Shown: positions 8,523-20,278 of the stretch, one piece after another
Position numbering within the stretch: position 1 is the stretch's first letter
How the letters are laid out: every line of letters begins with the position of its first letter
Origin: Cerioporus squamosus
Lineage: Eukaryota; Basidiomycota; Agaricomycetes; Polyporales; Polyporaceae
NCBI GenBank assembly: GCA_022592435.1
Contig: JABYQS010000247.1
Span: forward strand, 1-45,488
DNA: 45,488 bases
Direction of reading: 5' to 3'
Program-made: the position numbers and the translations under genes
The notes under the pieces: model-generated
Told to the model about the DNA's origin: nothing
Seen by the model: only the letters and a program-made list of their open reading frames with translations
Databases searched by the model: none

Positions 8523-11212
8523 ATGAACCGCCATCTCGTCCTGCTGGCCAGAGGTTTCTCCTCGTCTACCCGACCCTTCGCGCTCGCAAGAACACTGCGC
8601 ACGACTTCCTCGATATTTGCAGCGCAATTTGCGATGGCTCCTAAGAGGGAGAGAACGACAGCAGCGATCGTGGACGAAGAAGGGACGGTCGTGACGGCTG
8701 CAACAGGCTCGGCGTTGGTGAGCACCCCGGAGGAGGCGCAGGCGTTGATACGCAGGACGTCGACGCGCAGAAAGAAGATGGTCGTCTACACCGAGGAGGT
8801 GCAGGAGGAGGACGAGAAAGAGGAAGACGATGCCTTTGACGGCCCTCTGACCGACCTAGATGACGAGCCCGCAGAGAAGTCCCCTAAGAAGAAGTGGCGC
8901 CGCACGAAGGTGCAGGAGCCCGTTGTCTACGATATTCCGCCTGTAGAGACGAAGACGACGAACTTCAGAGGTACGAGTTTCGCAGCATATAGTAAAGTCG
9001 TCGGCTGACAGAGAGCAGGACGGCTCGGATACGCGTGCTTGAATACTGTTTTGCGCGCCCTGAAGCCCGAGCCTGTGTTTTGCTCTCGTACATGTCGTAT
9101 CGACACGATCAACAAACCCGACTTCGGCATGGACTACTGCAAGGAGTTGGGTAGGAAGAACGCGGAGGACCTCTCTCGCCTCATTCAAGTATGTTTCTTC
9201 TCATGCGTATATGCGCTGAATATTGGCTGATTACATGTACAACCTCAGTGGAACGAAGACAATGGCATCAAGTTTCTTCGTATGTCGTCCGAGATGTTCC
9301 CCTTTGCGTCACACGAGAAGTACGGTTACACTCTTGAGTACGCGGAGAAAGAATTGAAGGTATGTCTCGCTGCTCCCATGTCGTCAACGAGAACTCATTT
9401 CGATTTGGTATGGACAGGCTGCTGGTGATCTCGCGAAGAAGTATGGGCACAGGCTGACAACACATCCCGGCCAAGTAAGTTGTCGACACTGTGGTTGAAC
9501 TGCGACGCTAATGCCACCTGTTGTAGTTCACACAGCTTGGTTCTCCCAGAGAGGTCGTAGTGGACGCTGCTATACGGGACTTGCAATGTGAGGCACAACA
9601 CATTGACACCTCTCATTGCGACTCTGACACTCCGTCAGATCATTGTCAAATGTTTCGATTGATGGGACTCGGGAAAGACAGTGTCATGATCATCCACATG
9701 GGTGTAAGCCATTCTCATTTCATATCCCATGTCCGACTAACAACAGTACCAGGGCATGTTTGGTGACAAGCCAGCCACTATCGAGCGGTTCAAAAACGTT
9801 TACCGAACCAGGCTGACAGACGAGATTCGCGAACGGTTGGTCCTCGAGAATGACGAGATGTGTTACAATCCGGATGACTTGCTCCCTGTATGCGAGGAAC
9901 TCAACATCCCGCTAGTGGTGAGCACGCTCTTCCGTTTAGGTTCGCGCTTTGCTCATCATGGCTATCCAGTTCGATTATCACCACAATTGGATATATGTAC
10001 GTGCCTTCATATGCCCAATGCACGACGTGATTCTCCGCTAACGTTCCCTCCTATAGCCCTCTGAGAAGCCTCTACCCGAGCTCATAGAGCGCATCAATGC
10101 GATTTGGCATCGCAAGGGAATCAAGCCGAAGCAGCATCTCTCCGAACCCTGTCCGGGCGCTGAGACTGTCATGGAGAAACGGAAGCATGCCGACCGCTGC
10201 AAGAGCCTCCCGGAGGACCTGCCGGAAGACATGGATCTGATGATCGAGGTGAGTGCACTATGACATACAGACGGACCCGGTTCTGACGATTGCACAGGCC
10301 AAGGACAAGGAGCAAGCCGTCTTTCACTTGTACAGGGTATACAGCTTGCACCCGGTCATCCATGAGAATCTGCGCCCGGAGAAGCCGCCGAAGCCGTTCC
10401 CCCGCGCAAGTCAAGGCAATGAGGTTGACGGTGAAGGAGAGGCCCCTTCGAGCCCACGCAAACGCAGGGCACGGGCCAAGGCGCCGAAGGTCGAGGAGGA
10501 AGCCGATGGTGCGTATTCTCCGAGGATGCGTTCGCAGTTCATGCTTGACGAGTACTTCATTGTAGAAACTCTTGAGGTGCTGGAGACCGGTGTCGCCGAG
10601 GAGCCTAAGGACCTTGAAGACACTGCCGAGCCGGAAGTTCCCCTTCCAGCCACTCCCAAGAAGAAGACAGCGAAGCAGAAGACACCTCGCAAGAGCCCGA
10701 AGAAGCGCGTCTCTGTCGCTGTCGAAGTTGAGGGGTCCATCAGCTTGAACCAGGTCCTGATAGAGGCCCCGGGTGACGAGTCGGATCGCCTGGACGAGGA
10801 CAATACAGGTAAAGTGTTACTGGTCTTGTCCACCCACTCGAGGAGCTGATGTGTCGCGTCTCGAGGTGCAGTCGGGCAGGACTCCAAGGACGATATCGAG
10901 GTAGATGGTATGCTTGCAAACTGAAGTCTCCCGCGGGAGCTACGATATAGTATCGGTGTGTATAGTGATTCTGATATCCTCAATATCGTCGCTCCCTTCC
11001 CGTCCATGTATCTTCTATCCTTCAAATGTTCAGAAATGTTCGCTACTGCGACACAGCGGTGCCGTGGTGAGCATGTACATCCCGACCACGACAATCTCGC
11101 GGCGTCGTCGAGTTGTATGAGTGCGGCGGCTGGGAGAAAGCCTAAAAGGTGGACGACGCGGACCAGCCGAGCCAAAGCCGAGCTGACTCGTCTCGAAAGT
11201 CATACGCGGTAG
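8523..11212 (+). CDS. UVE1: UV-damage DNA endonuclease (UVDE/Uve1)
   Basis: Twelve exons (8523-8970, 9019-9188, 9249-9359, 9418-9474, 9527-9587, 9639-9703, 9753-9917, 9970-9996, 10057-10248, 10298-10808, 10872-10907, 11034-11212) give 673 residues, all junctions in frame. UVDE nicks DNA 5' to UV photoproducts and other lesions. The TIM-barrel core begins at GRLGYACLNT and shows the metal-site residues: THPGQF, IHMGG, LENDE, FDYHHN, PKQHLSEP, KHADRC and MIEAKDKE. The N-terminus MNRHLVLLARGFSSS with many Arg/Ser and no acidic residues looks like a mitochondrial presequence. An internal Met (8634) follows 37 residues later, with a basic, acidic-patched linker suited to a nuclear form. The C-terminal 200 residues after the core are a Lys/Glu-rich, low-complexity extension (TPKKKTAKQK, PRKSPKKR). 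The last exon abuts the inverted-duplication arm. Confidence 0.93.
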
Positions 11213-11229
11213 TCCACCACATACTCCCG

Positions 11230-11429
11230 GATGTACCCTCCGCATAATCGACTTTGGGCGCGGGAAGTGCTGGGAATGGGAGCTCAAGGAGGGCGACGAC
11301 GTCGAGAAGCGGAGGTTCGAGTTCGCGAGGCGGATAGGGGACGAGGTCGCGCGTGCCCGGAGCGAGTTGCTCAATGAGAACTTTGGGTTCCAAGCAATGC
11401 GTGACGCTCTTGTGGCACGCATACTTTAG
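11230..11429 (+). CDS. Terminal exon of an unrecognised gene (left copy)
   Basis: The open frame reads IIDFGRGKCWEWELKEGDD then EKRRFEFARRIGDEV, SELLNENFGFQ and MRDALVARIL, and stops at 11429. The right arm carries the same frame (38681-38890, - strand) with substitutions and an in-frame codon gain, which argues that it is or was coding. I do not recognise the family; no catalytic motif is evident. On this side the rest of the gene is missing, because UVDE ends at 11212 only a few bases upstream. It is therefore probably an orphaned 3' fragment, unless it is an alternative last exon of UVDE. Confidence 0.4.
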
Positions 11430-11682
11430 CCTCGTGTGCTTCCACGGTGCACCGCGTACCGCTCGAAGAAGAGAGGAAGAGGGAGATCGCTGCTGAATCC
11501 TGACACTTGTAACTAGGAAGAAACTGCCGTGACAGTTCAGGCTGCTACTCGTAACTCGGCCATGTTAAATATCCAAGAAAGACAATGCACCAATGACGAA
11601 GTAAATAAATACAGAGAGAACGGACGGACTATACGCATCTAGGGTACGCATGGCGATGATCAAGCTCGATCCCGCTGGGAGA

Positions 11683-13443
11683 CTACGCGGAAGACGACGA
11701 CGCAGCGGCCTGAGACTCGGTCTGAGCCCGGCTTTCTTCCTCCTCCCCGGCCTCAGGGGGCGAGCGAATTTGCAACTCCATCTCAAAGCCATCGTCATTG
11801 GACCGCGTCGAAAGATCCGGATTGATGAAGCCTCCAAGGGAAGAAATGAAGGATGGCGTGCTGTCCCAAGGGTTCCTCGACGAATGCAACGGATCGTCGC
11901 GGTCGAGTCTGACGGTCATCTGGCTCGCTTCTTGCAGTGCGAGGAGGAAGCGCGAGATGAGGATGGCGGTGATGCTACCAAAATTGGTGAGGACAAATAG
12001 ACACAGGATGGTAGAACACATACGGGCTGGTGAATTGGGGAATGATACTATTCCCGCTACTGCCATCGCCCGCAACCTGTGGAGACGAAGGTGTCATTGG
12101 ACATGCAGATTGGATAAGCACTGGACAGTTCAAGTGGCTCACCGCAGTCGCCGTAAAGGTGAGGTGTAAAACATTTAAAGCGAACAGAACACTAGTGATT
12201 CCCGTCCATGATCAAGACTTAGATGAGGTTCCACGGCCTTTTGCTTCTGGACATACACGAAATACATGGTTCCTGTCCGCAGTCAGGCATCAGTAAATGT
12301 TTCGGTGAGCATGTTACTTCTAGAGACATACCGCCGTGAAAGAGGATCTCCGATAGCGAAAGTCTCTTGGAGAATCGGATATCCCTTAGGGCGGCCCAAC
12401 TGCTCAGCTTTGTCCAAGTGATATAGATGAGTAGCGTGTCGGCAGCGATGAGCGGCACTCGAGATATGATTACGACTGCGGTTCCGTGGATGAGCGTGCG
12501 CTTTGCATATGATAGTTGGATAACCTACGCCTTGTACAACAAAGTCAGTACCAATGTAGGTGATGTCAGTGGTTGGCATTGAACGCAAACCTAAGGGCGA
12601 GTGCGGCACTGATGCTGTCTGTCTCGAGGCATCCGAACGGCGGGAAGTTCCCTCCAGAGAGGTGTTGGCCATATTTAACCTGTATTGTCCTCCAATCTGC
12701 GTCTGGTCACTCGTTACGAACCTTGATTTACTCACTAGATTAGCACCCACTGGCGCCAGAGACAAAGCAAGGACTATGAATCCGATTGGCTTGCTCCTGC
12801 TCAAGACAAATACACGGAGGGCGGAGAAGACTCGTTCAAAGTGTCAGGCAGGTACTCCTACGGACTGGAAGCGTGACTCACCTGCCCCAGGAACGATCTG
12901 CAGTATGGATATTGCGTACGTCGCCGGCATGAACAAGGAACAACTGCGGACGTCAACAGTCATCCCACACTGTTTCAATCTATGCGAGACTACTAGGTCG
13001 CACCAACCTCTGATTCCGGTCAGACTTTGCCATGGCACGGAATGCTGAGACTACGTACCTTATCCGAACGTAAAGATGAAAAGGTGATCAAACTCATGGC
13101 GTAGAACGTTATAGAGATCCATTTGTTCGCGAAGAACAAGAGTGACGCTCCGGTCCACTTGGTGTTCCAGAAGCACGCCACATCTCGATCAAACGTGATC
13201 AAGGCGTCGAAGATGAAGACAACTGTGGCGAGAGAAAGCGTTTAGTCGGAAAGGATGTCGTTGCGGCGCTCGAATTGGAGTAAACGCACCCGCGGGTGCC
13301 ACAATGCAGTAGTTGCTGGTATAGCTGGTGACGGCGGCATGAGCAAGCGCTATCCGTGACGAGCTGACCTGGCACTATGCAACGTACAGGGTGTCGTATA
13401 GCTCGATTGTGGCAGCAGCAGCGGCATCTGCGTCGGAGGACAT
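11683..13443 (-). CDS. DUF6533-type multi-pass membrane protein (left copy)
   Basis: DUF6533 proteins are abundant seven-TM-like proteins of mushrooms with no assigned function. Visible pieces in order: start MSSDADAAAATIELYDTLY (13443), then NYCIVAPAG, FIFDALITFDRDVACFW plus ASLLFFANKW, LPTY-like helix ATYAISILQIVPGAG, FVLSRSKPIGFIVLALSLAP, VPLIAADTLLIYITWTKL, SKRLSLSEILFHGG, ITAILISRFLLALQEAS, and a cytosolic tail with PPEAGEEEESRAQ ending at 11683. Seven or more introns of normal size separate these. The junctions around 13010-13080 were not settled. An in-frame Met 20 codons upstream (13503) exists only in this copy. No disabling mutation was found. It is paralogous to 36651-38433 in the right arm, in inverted orientation, about 90% alike by eye. 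Confidence 0.75.
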
Positions 13444-14078
13444 GTTGGAGTTGAAGTTGAAGTCCCTCACTTTGCCGAGGGGCGAGGGGTATTGCGATGC
13501 CATCCATGGCACAACCAGCCCTTAAGTATATCGTGTACGAACGTACGGTCAGCATGCAGGATGGCGACCATCTTGACGCATCCAACCTGATCGCATCTAG
13601 TCGGATAGAAGCGTCGTGCGAGCACGAGGCGGTCCTGTTTTCGAACACTCGCCGTGCTTGGACTCGGACCGGACTAAGTACGTTGTGAGGCCTAGTCGCA
13701 GATGGACCTATCTGAAGATGATTTGAATGGTCAGCCATGGCCGATGCCATCCAGAAGGCGAACATGAATCCCAGCTCACCTTAAGTTTGCGTCCATGTAC
13801 GATGCACAGGCGACCGCAGCGAAGACCGGCGCGAGCATGAGGCGGTCAGTGCCTCGATGAGCAGGTATCTCACATCCCGAACTTGAACCTGATAACATCG
13901 GCACAACTAGATGGATTAGAACAACTCAGTTGGTTGTCTGCTGAACTGAGGATCCGATATGACCATCAGTACGACCAGGGGGAAGATCGTGAGACAGAGA
14001 GCAACTGACCTTCGTGAGGCTGCCAAACTTGACTCAAACCAGTAGGCTGGGTGCCGCAGAGGGGTGCCGTAAGAACTG
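13444..14078. other. Upstream region of the left DUF6533 copy
   Basis: About 630 bp of arm sequence between the DUF6533 start and the LINE insertion point. It is conserved in the right arm (36035-36650) at a level similar to the coding part. No open frame is kept in both arms, so I read it as 5' flank or UTR copied with the gene. Confidence 0.4.
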
Positions 14079-14090
14079 CGGAGTTCGGTA
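14079..14090. repeat. 12-bp target-site duplication (3' side of the LINE)
   Basis: The 12-mer CGGAGTTCGGTA is repeated at 27226-27237 and flanks the retrotransposon. It directly adjoins the poly(T), which is poly(A) on the element strand. The uninterrupted site is present once in the right arm at 36021-36032. Up to four more bases (TTTT) are ambiguous because they merge with the tail. Confidence 0.9.
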
Positions 14091-14353
14091 TTTTTTTTTT
14101 TTTTTTTTTTTTTGGTGGAGCGCATAGGGCCTTGAACCGCAATGGTCCCCAGAGGGGCTTGTCATGCAGTTCGCGGTCGACGAGTGTCGGCCAGGCGCGC
14201 TAGGCGACGCATCCAAGGGTCATTGACCTCGGACGTGTCGCGTAATACAACATACTTACAACCACCGCGAGGAAATGCTATTACGCACAGAGTGTGGGAC
14301 TCGAGGCGCCGATAGAATCCTTTGGGCTGTGCCGCGTAGGCCAGCACTGCCCA
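14091..14353 (-). other. LINE 3' UTR and 23-nt poly(A) tail
   Basis: After the ORF E stop at 14354 the element continues for about 240 bp without a gene and ends in 23 uninterrupted A residues (read as T at 14091-14113 on the + strand). An untemplated A-tail next to a target-site duplication is the signature of target-primed reverse transcription. Confidence 0.88.
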
Positions 14354-17300
14354 TCATCTCCCACGCCTTATACCCACTAAAACCCCGCCATCCACCACCC
14401 AATTGGGAGGTAGGTTATCGCGATTTTCGAGGACTGATAGCCAAATCCTTTCTACATCGCCCGGTTTTAGTGCTCTTTTTCCTCGTGCCATCGCCGCCGT
14501 CCGTCGGTCGAGATCGAGGCGCGAATTCAGAGTCGCATAGAAGCGGTTAGTGATTTCCTGGTCCGTGAAGTCCTGACCTTCGTTTTGGATAACCCTTTCG
14601 CACCGTAGTCGCCAGATAAGGTGGACCGATTCGGAGCACAGTATGCACCAGAGGTGCTCTGCGGCCGCCTTCCTTCCTCCCGCTTCCGACTTGAAAACTG
14701 CACATCCCGCGCCGAAAGCTGATCCCCAGCAAGGTTGCTTCCATTCGACACCAGTACGTGCCCATGTTTGTTGCAGTAGCTTCCATATAAGCTCTTGCCC
14801 GTTGGCGTTGCATTCCAGGATAATGTGTGTCATGGACTCGCATTCCCCGCAAACAGCGCATACAGCTCGGGCGCGCAGTTCGTCGGACATGTTGGGCCGT
14901 AACCATTGCGAGCCGATCATGTACCCATCGTGTAAGGCCATCCAGTAAAATTGCGATGTCGCTCGTGACATGTGCTTGGAACGCAGAGATAGCCATACCG
15001 CCGCGTCGTGTACTTCAACGCCGAAAACTGCTTGGATCCCGCTTGTGACTCGATCAAGATTTGCGACCGTTCGATGTCTGGGTTTCGTGCTAGCGTCCTT
15101 CCGCCGTCGGATCTCCCTGTATGCCAGTTTTTGGGTCATGGCCTTGAGTTTTGCCCCAGTGACTTTGAATTCGGCAGGGATTGCTAGGCATTGCTCGTCG
15201 TTTGCAGGCTTCATTACACCAATAGCAGCCAGCTGGTCCGCCGCTTCGTTTCCTGGGTGTCCATTATGGCCTTTCACCCATCTGAAGAACGTGTGGGCGT
15301 GGCGCATTCGAAGTCTCGCTACCGCTACGCGAGTGAGGTTGGCGTTCTTTTGGAGGATATAGCCGGTATCTTCATGTTGCTGACGCCATTTGGTGAGTGA
15401 GTCCATCGTTGTACGGGAATCAGTCTCTTGGATGACTCGCTCATAGGGATTCGCGAGTGTCGTAGCCAGTAAGGTGGCCATCAGCTCGCCAGTCTGGTTG
15501 GATTGATCCATCCAGTTTGGTAGGCGGAAACTCTGGTTGAGGGCATGGCCATCCGCGATGAAGACACCTGCCCCAGCCCGAGCGTCCCGGTTACCATTAT
15601 TAATACACGATCCGTTGGTTGCTATCGTCGTCGTCACGCCGTTCTCGTGCAAGGTCATAGGGAGACTTGCCGTCGACACCGGCTCTTTGTCGGTAAAAAC
15701 CCGGAACGCATGCCCCAAATTGCCGTACGTCGTAATCCGCCGGTCAAAGGGTGTGAGGTCCTTACTTATCTCCTCCTGCCGGAGGCTACACATGACATCG
15801 TTCTCATAGCTTTCAGGCTGCGCCTTCCTCGGGTTCCACCGGTCGGGTAAGGTGTTGACCATTTCCCGAGCCCTCGTGCCACAAAGGTGCGGGTTCTCAC
15901 ATCCGCATTCTAGACGCGTACGCGCACATCGCGCACATGCGCACTTCCTGCTCGGGGAGTGTGCCGGGTCGTCGAGGACATCCGCTAGAGATACAAAATC
16001 GCCGACAGAGATGGCTTCGTGCCTGGTTATTAGACAAGTAAGTAGTTTAGAGGGTACCGAGAGTCGACTCAGGTCGATCTTCCTAGCATGCAGATGGTTC
16101 CACATAGGCATAGCGCACAGCATTTCCTTGGAAAACGCGAGTCCTTCAAGGCGAACACCATATTTACGCGCGACCTTCATCATGCCGTCTAGTTCCGACG
16201 GCAGGCCTCGTACACGCGGTTCCCAGTGCTGCATGAAGGAGTTGATCCGGAGAGTCACTTGGCTAGGTCGGGTGTGCTTGGGGACATGGTGGGCGAAAAT
16301 ATCGTCCGCGAGGTAAGCCCAGATGGGTCTATCTGCGCTGAAATCGAGGTATACTTTTAGCCACATTATATCGATAGCTTCCGATCTAGCCTGCAGATCA
16401 AGTAGCCCTAGGCCGCCTCGTTCTACCGGGAGTTGAACATGTTTTAGGCCAACAGGTATGTTGCATCGATCATTCCAGAGATATCCCCGAATGATTTTAT
16501 TGAGTCTCCGGATTATAGTATCCGGCATGCGTTGCACCGACGTGAAATATTGCGTCATCCCGCCAATGATCATCTGGATAACATGCTTCCTTCCTTGAAC
16601 GGTTGCGTGCCCAGCTCGCCATCTATCCAGCGTATGCATCAATGGTTGCTTCATGGCAACCAGCTTGGTAAGTACTAAGGACCATATGTCCACTTGGTCA
16701 ACTCCGTTACCGAAAAAGGCCCCTAGGATTCGGACAGCCTCACCGTTTTGTGCCATATGGACGCCTCGTGGGTAGTCCTTCCATGTTCCCGTTACGCGGT
16801 ATGTTTCGGCCATCTCATCGCGGAAAGCAGCGCTCCCGATCGGGATGATTTCCGTCTTACTCATGTTGAATCGGGCTTTTGCAGCTGAACACCATGCGTC
16901 CAAGACCTTCAGCAGAGTGCTAAAGTTATCCATCTTCGATAGATACGCAGTTGTATCATCTGCGAACAAGACCGCCTTGAGCACTTCATCGCACCGTGGG
17001 ATGTCAAAACCCCTCAGGTCCGACTTCCGAATCATAGCCGATAGCGGCTCAATTGCGAGGTCGAACAGAAGGCAAGAGAGGGGATCGCCTTGCCGGACGC
17101 CACGATAGATCCGGTAGGGTTTGCTTAGAATGCCGTTGATCATGATTAACGTCTCTGCCTTGTCATACAGGGATCTTATGAGCCGGATGAAAGTCTCTGG
17201 GATGGCGAATTTCTCCAAGACCCTCCATAGGTAGTCGTGGGCTATTCGGTCGTAAGCTTTTTCCTGATCAAGAGCGACTATCGCTCCGTCAGCATCGTTA

Positions 17301-19824
17301 GCGTCAGCCCAGCTCATCATTATTCTCGCTAGCTGCGTGTGATTATGGATTCGTCGTCCTGGGACGAAACCCGCTTGGGCGCGGTGAATGATTCCCGGTG
17401 CCACATCCGCCAGTCGTACAGCGAGGGTTTTACTAAGGAGTTTATAGTCAGTGTTCAGCACTGTGATCGGTCTGTAGTTCACGACTTTGGTCCTTTCCCC
17501 TTTCTCTTTGTAGATCGGAGCCATCCAGCCTTGCGCAAGGGACGTACGGGAGCTAACACCGTAGGATCGCATGTCCTCGAACGCCGCTGTTAACAGTCGA
17601 ACCACGTCGAAGTCGGCACGATCAGGAAAGCGTGAGTCTTCAATGTGTCTAGCGTTGAGCGCTTTCCAGACCTCGAACGGAATACCGTCGAGGCCCGGCA
17701 CCGTTCCGTTCTTCGCGAAACGGAGGGATAGGATGCATTCGCCATACGTGAACTCGTTTCCTAGGGTTACTGCTTGTTCCTCGGATACCTTGACATCGAG
17801 ACTATTCAGAGCCGTGACAATGTCGGCTTCCCGCTCCTGAGCAGGCTTGATTGTGGGATCGTCCCGTTGGATGTTCCTATGGTGGAGCCGTGCCATTTCG
17901 GCCATGCGAGTTGAGTCGGATTCATATAGCTTCTCACCCGACACGCCTAACTGACCCTCCCTCTCGAAGGCCAGGATTATGTCCCGAGGCGCGCATTCGC
18001 GGTGCAGCTTCGACCAATATTTGGTCGGGCGATCGCCGTATAGGCGGTGCGTTGCGCGTGAGTTTTGCAATTGCTGCTTATAGCGTCGTAGCTTGAGCTG
18101 ACGAATCTGCTTCGTCAGTACCTCAGCCTCAGCGAGCTTGGTAGACTCAAGCATCGACTGATTCGCTTTTACTCTTTTCAAAGCGCGTTCGGCTTCTTGG
18201 GTTTCTGCTAACAACTTCGGTATGACCTCGCGCTCACGCTGGCGCGCCATTCTCATCATGTCGACTTTGAATCTGTGCAGGATTGTCTGTGGATTTGACT
18301 CCTCAGACCTGGTGCCCGACCGTTGAAGATCGGATAACTCGTGCAGCGCTGCTATGCCTCTGGACTTGATCATCTTGGTAAGTCTTTTATCCTTGAGTAG
18401 TTGTAGCGGGAATAGCGGGCGTCCCGGCCCTACCACGGGAGAGTTTTCCGACGTAAGTTGGACTGAGATGAGACTGTGGTCCGTTTTCACGCCTGCCTCG
18501 CAGATTTTCCAATCCCTGGCGCAATTAAAGACCTCTAGCGGGACATAGATCCGGTCCAGGCGCGAGAAGACCGCTTCACGTCCGGATCCTCTGTGGAACG
18601 TGTACTCCCGTTGCGTAGGGTACGTTACTCGCCAGCCATCCGCGAGCATCAGGCCGAGACTAATTTTGAGCTCGTCTAGGGCCAGGAGCGACGGATCAGT
18701 TGCGTCATTCACCGGTAGACGGTCCAAGTTGTCCTCCACGTTATTGAAATCCCCCGCCATCAGGTGCGGCTTGGGACAGTCGGGATTCCTTTCGTAGTAC
18801 TCTTTTACTTTCCGGAAGAAACGGCAGCGCTCTTCTGCGCCGGTCGAAGTGGGGGCGTAAATACACAGGACATGCCGACTGTCTCCCCCTAGGCAGGGAA
18901 AAGTTACCTGGATTGCCCGCCCGGGACAATCTCCGTCATCGTAGCTTCCGCCGTATTGACATATCTAGAGTTTAGAACAACCGCTACGCCTTCTTTCTGG
19001 GTCGGCGCGTCCGGGTGGCACGACTGGAGGATTTTCACTCGCCTAGCAAACATCCTATGTAAGTCCGCTCTCCGTTCTTCAGTCAGATGCGTCTCCTGGA
19101 GGAGGAGTACCCCAATTCGGTGGTCGGTCATCATGCGATAGACTCTACCCCACTTATTATCGAGGTGGTCACGAATCAAATTACCGAAACCATTCATATT
19201 AAGTGAGGCAACATGGAGAGAGGTTTTGCGTGTATTATCGTCAACGCATAGAGCTCTCGTTCGATCCGGCGACTGCTGGGCCGGGGTAGGCTCTCCCAAC
19301 TCGCGGGCCCCCGCCGGTGCGTCCTCTCCTGGGTCAGCGGGGATCTGCGATCGCTGAGCGGGCAGGAGTGTATGCGGGACCTGTTGCCTTAGCTGATTTG
19401 GGCAGTCTGGTCGAGTACCCATGCTACGGGACAGCGATGTGTCAGATAGCGAAAGCCTCCATGGAACTTCCCTGCTCAGAGGAGAAGCTTCCCCGGAGGG
19501 GTTCCTAGTGTTCGTTTTCCGTTTCTTACGTCGTTGAGGTCTTGCTTTCCTGCGTGAGCCATAACCTTCGCTAAAACTAGCGAGGTTACTGGCTAGGTAT
19601 CCATCCAAAGCCCTTTCACTACCTCGGGCGAGCGCCCTTGATTGTGATTGGGGCGCGCTACCGTTGCTAGAGGAGCTATCCGTGGTCCGAAGTCCAGCAC
19701 GCATGGCCTCCGTGCCTCCTGCTCCACTAGAAAGCTCTGTGCCGTTACCGAACTGAACATCCGAGTGGGTTTGAGTGTTATAAGTTTGTGCAGCAGTTGC
19801 GTTAGTCGACCCGGGTACAACCAT
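14354..19824 (-). CDS. LINE ORF E: AP-endonuclease / reverse transcriptase / RNase H polyprotein, frame-broken
   Basis: Two frames make one protein. Part 1 (19824-18904, 306 aa) has a Ser/Arg-rich leader, then endonuclease strands HVASLNMNGFG and VLLLQETHL. Part 2 (18760-14354, 1468 aa; its frame is open further upstream to about 18915) continues with MAGDFNN, SRLDRIYVP and TDHSLISV. The RT follows: WMAPIYKEKGE, NYRPITVLN, AQAGFVPGRR, VALDQEKAYDRI, GVRQGDPLSCLLF and catalytic FADDTTAYL. RNase H follows: TNGSCINNG (Asn where Asp is expected), NQTGELMATL, QETDSRT, KGHNGHPGNEAADQ. A C-x2-C-x7-H-x4-C finger (CAVCGECESMTHIILEC) lies near the end. The frame shifts by one base near 18915-18925, at a G/C run just after IVPGG. 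The protein nicks target DNA and copies the element RNA. Confidence 0.93.
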
Positions 19825-20278
19825 ACCCCGGGTCCTAGGAGCTTTGCCCTGCTCCTCGGGAGAAGTACTTAGTCTGCTACATACAGCTGACGGCTTGTAG
19901 GTAGCATTCCTTGTTTCGCTTTTGCGCGGGCTTCATACCTCAATAGGCCTCCGCTAGCTTGTCAGATTCCCTGTCGCCCAAGGGGCCAGTAAGTTACATC
20001 TTCCAAGTGGTCCTGCAATCCCTTCAGTTACACGCCGTCACGTCCCCAAAGTTCCACCCATACTGACTCAGACCATGGTCAGGGTGTCGCCATAGTACCG
20101 CCATATCGCCTTCACACCAGCAGAACCTTATCACGCAAGACTCGAGAGCTTACGCCATAACATTGCAGTTACAAGAGTAAGACTGAGGTCCAAACTGGTT
20201 CACCACGTTCAACTACATCGCCGAAACAGAGTATGTCCATGCACGCAAGACCGCAGAGACTACAGAGGGTACAGTTGA
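19825..20278 (-). other. LINE spacer between ORF D and ORF E
   Basis: About 450 bp inside the retrotransposon hold no open frame of note. How ORF E is translated from a shared RNA (reinitiation, internal entry or frame change) is not visible. No obvious stable hairpin was found by eye. Confidence 0.4.

Larger units (their letters stand above)
11225..14090. repeat. Left arm (main part) of 3.1-kb inverted segmental duplication
   Basis: The reverse complement of this stretch matches 36023-38895 over its whole length with many long identical runs (for example the 20 bases CAGACAACCAACTGAGTTGT). By eye it is about 90% identical outside short indels. It contains one DUF6533 gene (-) and the tail of an unrecognised gene (+). 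The remaining 288 bp of this arm, with the tRNA, is at 27226-27513 because a LINE has split the arm. Confidence 0.88.

Noticed and set aside
14091..14113. Poly(T) tract as an independent simple repeat or Pol III terminator
   Set aside because: It lies exactly between the LINE 3' UTR and the target-site duplication and is the element's poly(A) tail.
14643..18797. Many plus-strand open frames of 60-150 codons opposite the reverse transcriptase
   Set aside because: They are shadows of the long minus-strand ORF and have no domain features of their own.
19825..20278. A boundary between two unrelated elements, with ORF D belonging to a different retroelement
   Set aside because: ORF D has the layout of a LINE ORF1 (zinc knuckle, basic tail), sits directly upstream of ORF E on the same strand, and no repeat or tail separates them.
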